This document shows, piece after piece, positions 6,004 to 6,988 of a DNA stretch of 6,988 nucleotides. The notes below the pieces were generated by a model. It saw only the letters and a program-made list of their open reading frames with translations, was not told the DNA's origin and did no database searches. The stretch is from positions 1-6,988 of the forward strand of contig JAKSDN010000281.1 of assembly GCA_022360075.1 (NCBI GenBank), read 5' to 3'. The first letter of the stretch is position 1, and every line of letters begins with the position of its first letter. A program made the translations under genes and the position numbers. Origin of the DNA: Kiloniellales bacterium. GTDB lineage: Bacteria > Pseudomonadota > Alphaproteobacteria > Kiloniellales > JAKSDN01.

Positions 6004-6321
6004 TCAGAGCCTCGGCGGCCGCTCGTCGCGGGCGGCCAGAATCGCCGTAATGAGATCGGCCGGCACGATATCGACGGGCGGCTTCTCCGGCTCTGCAGCC
6101 GCGGCGCGTGCTAGGGCGATGCTGCGCCGATAGGCCGCGATGTATTTGCGGCAGTCGCGGCAGACCAGAAGATGTAGCTCGAAGGCCATCCTCTGGCCCA
6201 TCGGCAAAGTGCCGTCAATGTAGTCGAGAATGAAATCCTCGATCTCGCGGCAGCGCACCATCAGCGGCAGCCGGACCATGGCATCGCGGAACGGGCGCCG
6301 CGTCGCTCTTTGTCCGCTCAT
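6004..6321 (-). CDS. Zinc-finger anti-sigma factor, cognate to the upstream ECF sigma factor
   Basis: A 105-residue soluble protein with the zinc-binding anti-sigma signature H50-x3-C54-x2-C57, and C24 upstream in VRCREIEDF as the likely fourth ligand, as in the putative zinc-finger (ZAS) family. It has no transmembrane segment, so it should act in the cytoplasm by holding the sigma factor inactive until zinc or thiol chemistry changes. The chosen ATG (6321) overlaps the sigma factor's TGA as ATGA, with GGAGGG at 6328-6333, indicating translational coupling. The frame is open far upstream across the sigma gene, but that stretch is out-of-frame shadow. M15 or M21 are alternative starts. After the zinc motif the C-terminal part (60-105) is Ala-rich with a hydrophobic helix. 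The signal sensed is unknown. Confidence 0.75.
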   Translation of the reverse strand: MSGQRATRRPFRDAMVRLPLMVRCREIEDFILDYIDGTLPMGQRMAFELHLLVCRDCRKYIAAYRRSIALARAAAAEPEKPPVDIVPADLITAILAARDERPPRL

Positions 6322-6911
6322 AGGCCGCCCTCCAGCCACAAGGGCTCCAGCAGCTTCTTGAGCGCCGCCCTGGCGCGGTGCAGGCGGGTCTTGATCACAC
6401 CCACGTTGGTCTCGAGCATCTCGGCCACCTCGGCCGTGTCGTAGCCTTCGATGTCTCGGAGAACCAGGACGATACGGTAGCTCTCGGGCAGCCGCTCGAT
6501 CGACTCGCGCACCAGCTTCTTGGTCTCCCGCTTTTCCAGGCTCTTCTCGACCGGTTCCTCGAAGCGCCAGCTCGGCTCGATGCGGCAGCCGTTGGCGTCG
6601 AAGTCCGGCATCAGGTCGTCGATCGAAGCCTCGCCGCGACGCTTGCGCTTGCGCAAATGGCCGAGCGCCGTGTTGACGACGATGCGGTGCAGCCAAGTCC
6701 GGATCGACGAGCGACCCTCGAAGCTGTCGAGCTTGGTAATGGCGCGGATAAAGGCCTCTTGCACGCAATCGCGCGCGTCCTCCTCGTTGGCGAGCAGGCG
6801 CCGGGCCACGGCCAGCATGGGGCCGATATGGTCGCGGACCAGCGCCTCCTGGCGCGCCAATTCCGCGGAGTCCGGGGCGCCTTCCTGCGCCGTCGAGGCC
6901 GGCCGATCCAT
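6318..6911 (-). CDS. ECF-family RNA polymerase sigma factor (sigma-70 regions 2 and 4)
   Basis: A 197-residue extracytoplasmic-function sigma factor. Region 2 spans about 24-92 with DARDCVQEAFI (46-56) and the promoter-melting and -10 recognition segment SSIRTWLHRIVVNTALGHLRKR (68-89). The linker contains DANGCRIEPSW (105-115). Region 4 spans about 131-187 with LPESYRIVLVLRDIEGYDTAEVAEML and the helix-turn-helix GVIKTRLHRARAAL. An in-frame TAG lies 12 nt upstream of ATG 6911, so no longer form is possible. The Shine-Dalgarno is poor (a run of G around 6925-6930). It forms a two-gene unit with the overlapping zinc-finger anti-sigma gene. I cannot assign an ECF subgroup from memory. Oxidative or thiol stress is a common trigger for such pairs and would suit a peroxide-producing metabolism next door, but nothing here proves a link. 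Confidence 0.88.
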   Translation of the reverse strand: MDRPASTAQEGAPDSAELARQEALVRDHIGPMLAVARRLLANEEDARDCVQEAFIRAITKLDSFEGRSSIRTWLHRIVVNTALGHLRKRKRRGEASIDDLMPDFDANGCRIEPSWRFEEPVEKSLEKRETKKLVRESIERLPESYRIVLVLRDIEGYDTAEVAEMLETNVGVIKTRLHRARAALKKLLEPLWLEGGL

Positions 6912-6946
6912 CGGCCCAGCCTAGCCCCCCGCCCTGAGCGTGAAAA

Positions 6947-6965
6947 CCGCTAAGCGGAACGTTCC
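6947..6965. promoter_or_regulatory. Overlapping palindromes upstream of the ECF sigma gene
   Basis: CCGCTAAGCGG (6947-6957) and GGAACGTTCC (6956-6965) share two bases about 36-54 nt before the sigma ATG. GGAAC is present on both strands and resembles an ECF -35 element, so this may be the autoregulated sigma promoter. No convincing ECF -10 is seen 16-17 nt downstream on the minus strand. Confidence 0.3.
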
Positions 6966-6988
6966 CTTCCATCGCTAACTTGGCGTAA

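Noticed and set aside
6322..6972. Upstream part of a 322-codon minus-strand frame ending with the anti-sigma gene
   Set aside because: It overlaps the sigma factor in another frame and has Arg/Gly/Ala-rich shadow composition; only the part from ATG 6321 has family motifs.

Overview
The window is about 7 kb of high-GC bacterial DNA. Codon use and the style of its FNR-like regulator suggest an alphaproteobacterium, possibly Rhodospirillales-like; this is inference, since no rRNA or other taxonomic marker is present. All seven genes look intact except the one cut by the left edge.

Positions 1 to 4903 hold a tight operon on the minus strand. In order of transcription it encodes two secreted di-haem cytochrome c peroxidase-like proteins (3812-4903 and 2643-3797), a Tat-exported Rieske subunit (2048-2629), and a large molybdopterin oxidoreductase of the arsenite-oxidase branch of the DMSO reductase family, truncated at the left edge (1-2035). 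Gaps between genes are 12 to 14 nt, and each gene has its own good Shine-Dalgarno sequence. This four-gene set (AioA-like, AioB-like, two di-haem peroxidases) is the signature of the dissimilatory iodate reductase cluster idrA/idrB/idrP1/idrP2. The catalytic subunit also departs from true arsenite oxidase at key active-site positions. The likely role is periplasmic iodate respiration: IdrA/IdrB reduce iodate with electrons from the cytochrome c pool, and the peroxidases dispose of reactive by-products such as H2O2.

Positions 4904 to 5162 form a divergent regulatory region. It holds a perfect FNR box (5094-5107), a perfect 19-bp palindrome (5129-5147), and a weaker palindrome nearer the idr operon (4948-4965). 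The FNR box is placed as expected for a class II promoter of the neighbouring plus-strand gene. That gene (5163-5969) encodes an FNR-like regulator with the FNR-type E-x-x-S-R recognition helix and candidate [4Fe-4S] cysteines in an unusual arrangement. Low-oxygen control of both the regulator and the iodate operon is the natural reading.

Positions 6004 to 6911 carry, on the minus strand and convergent with the regulator, an ECF sigma factor and a small zinc-finger anti-sigma factor joined by an ATGA overlap. They are probably a separate stress-response unit; a link to the iodate operon is only conjecture. No tRNA, rRNA, CRISPR array, insertion sequence or long repeat was seen.
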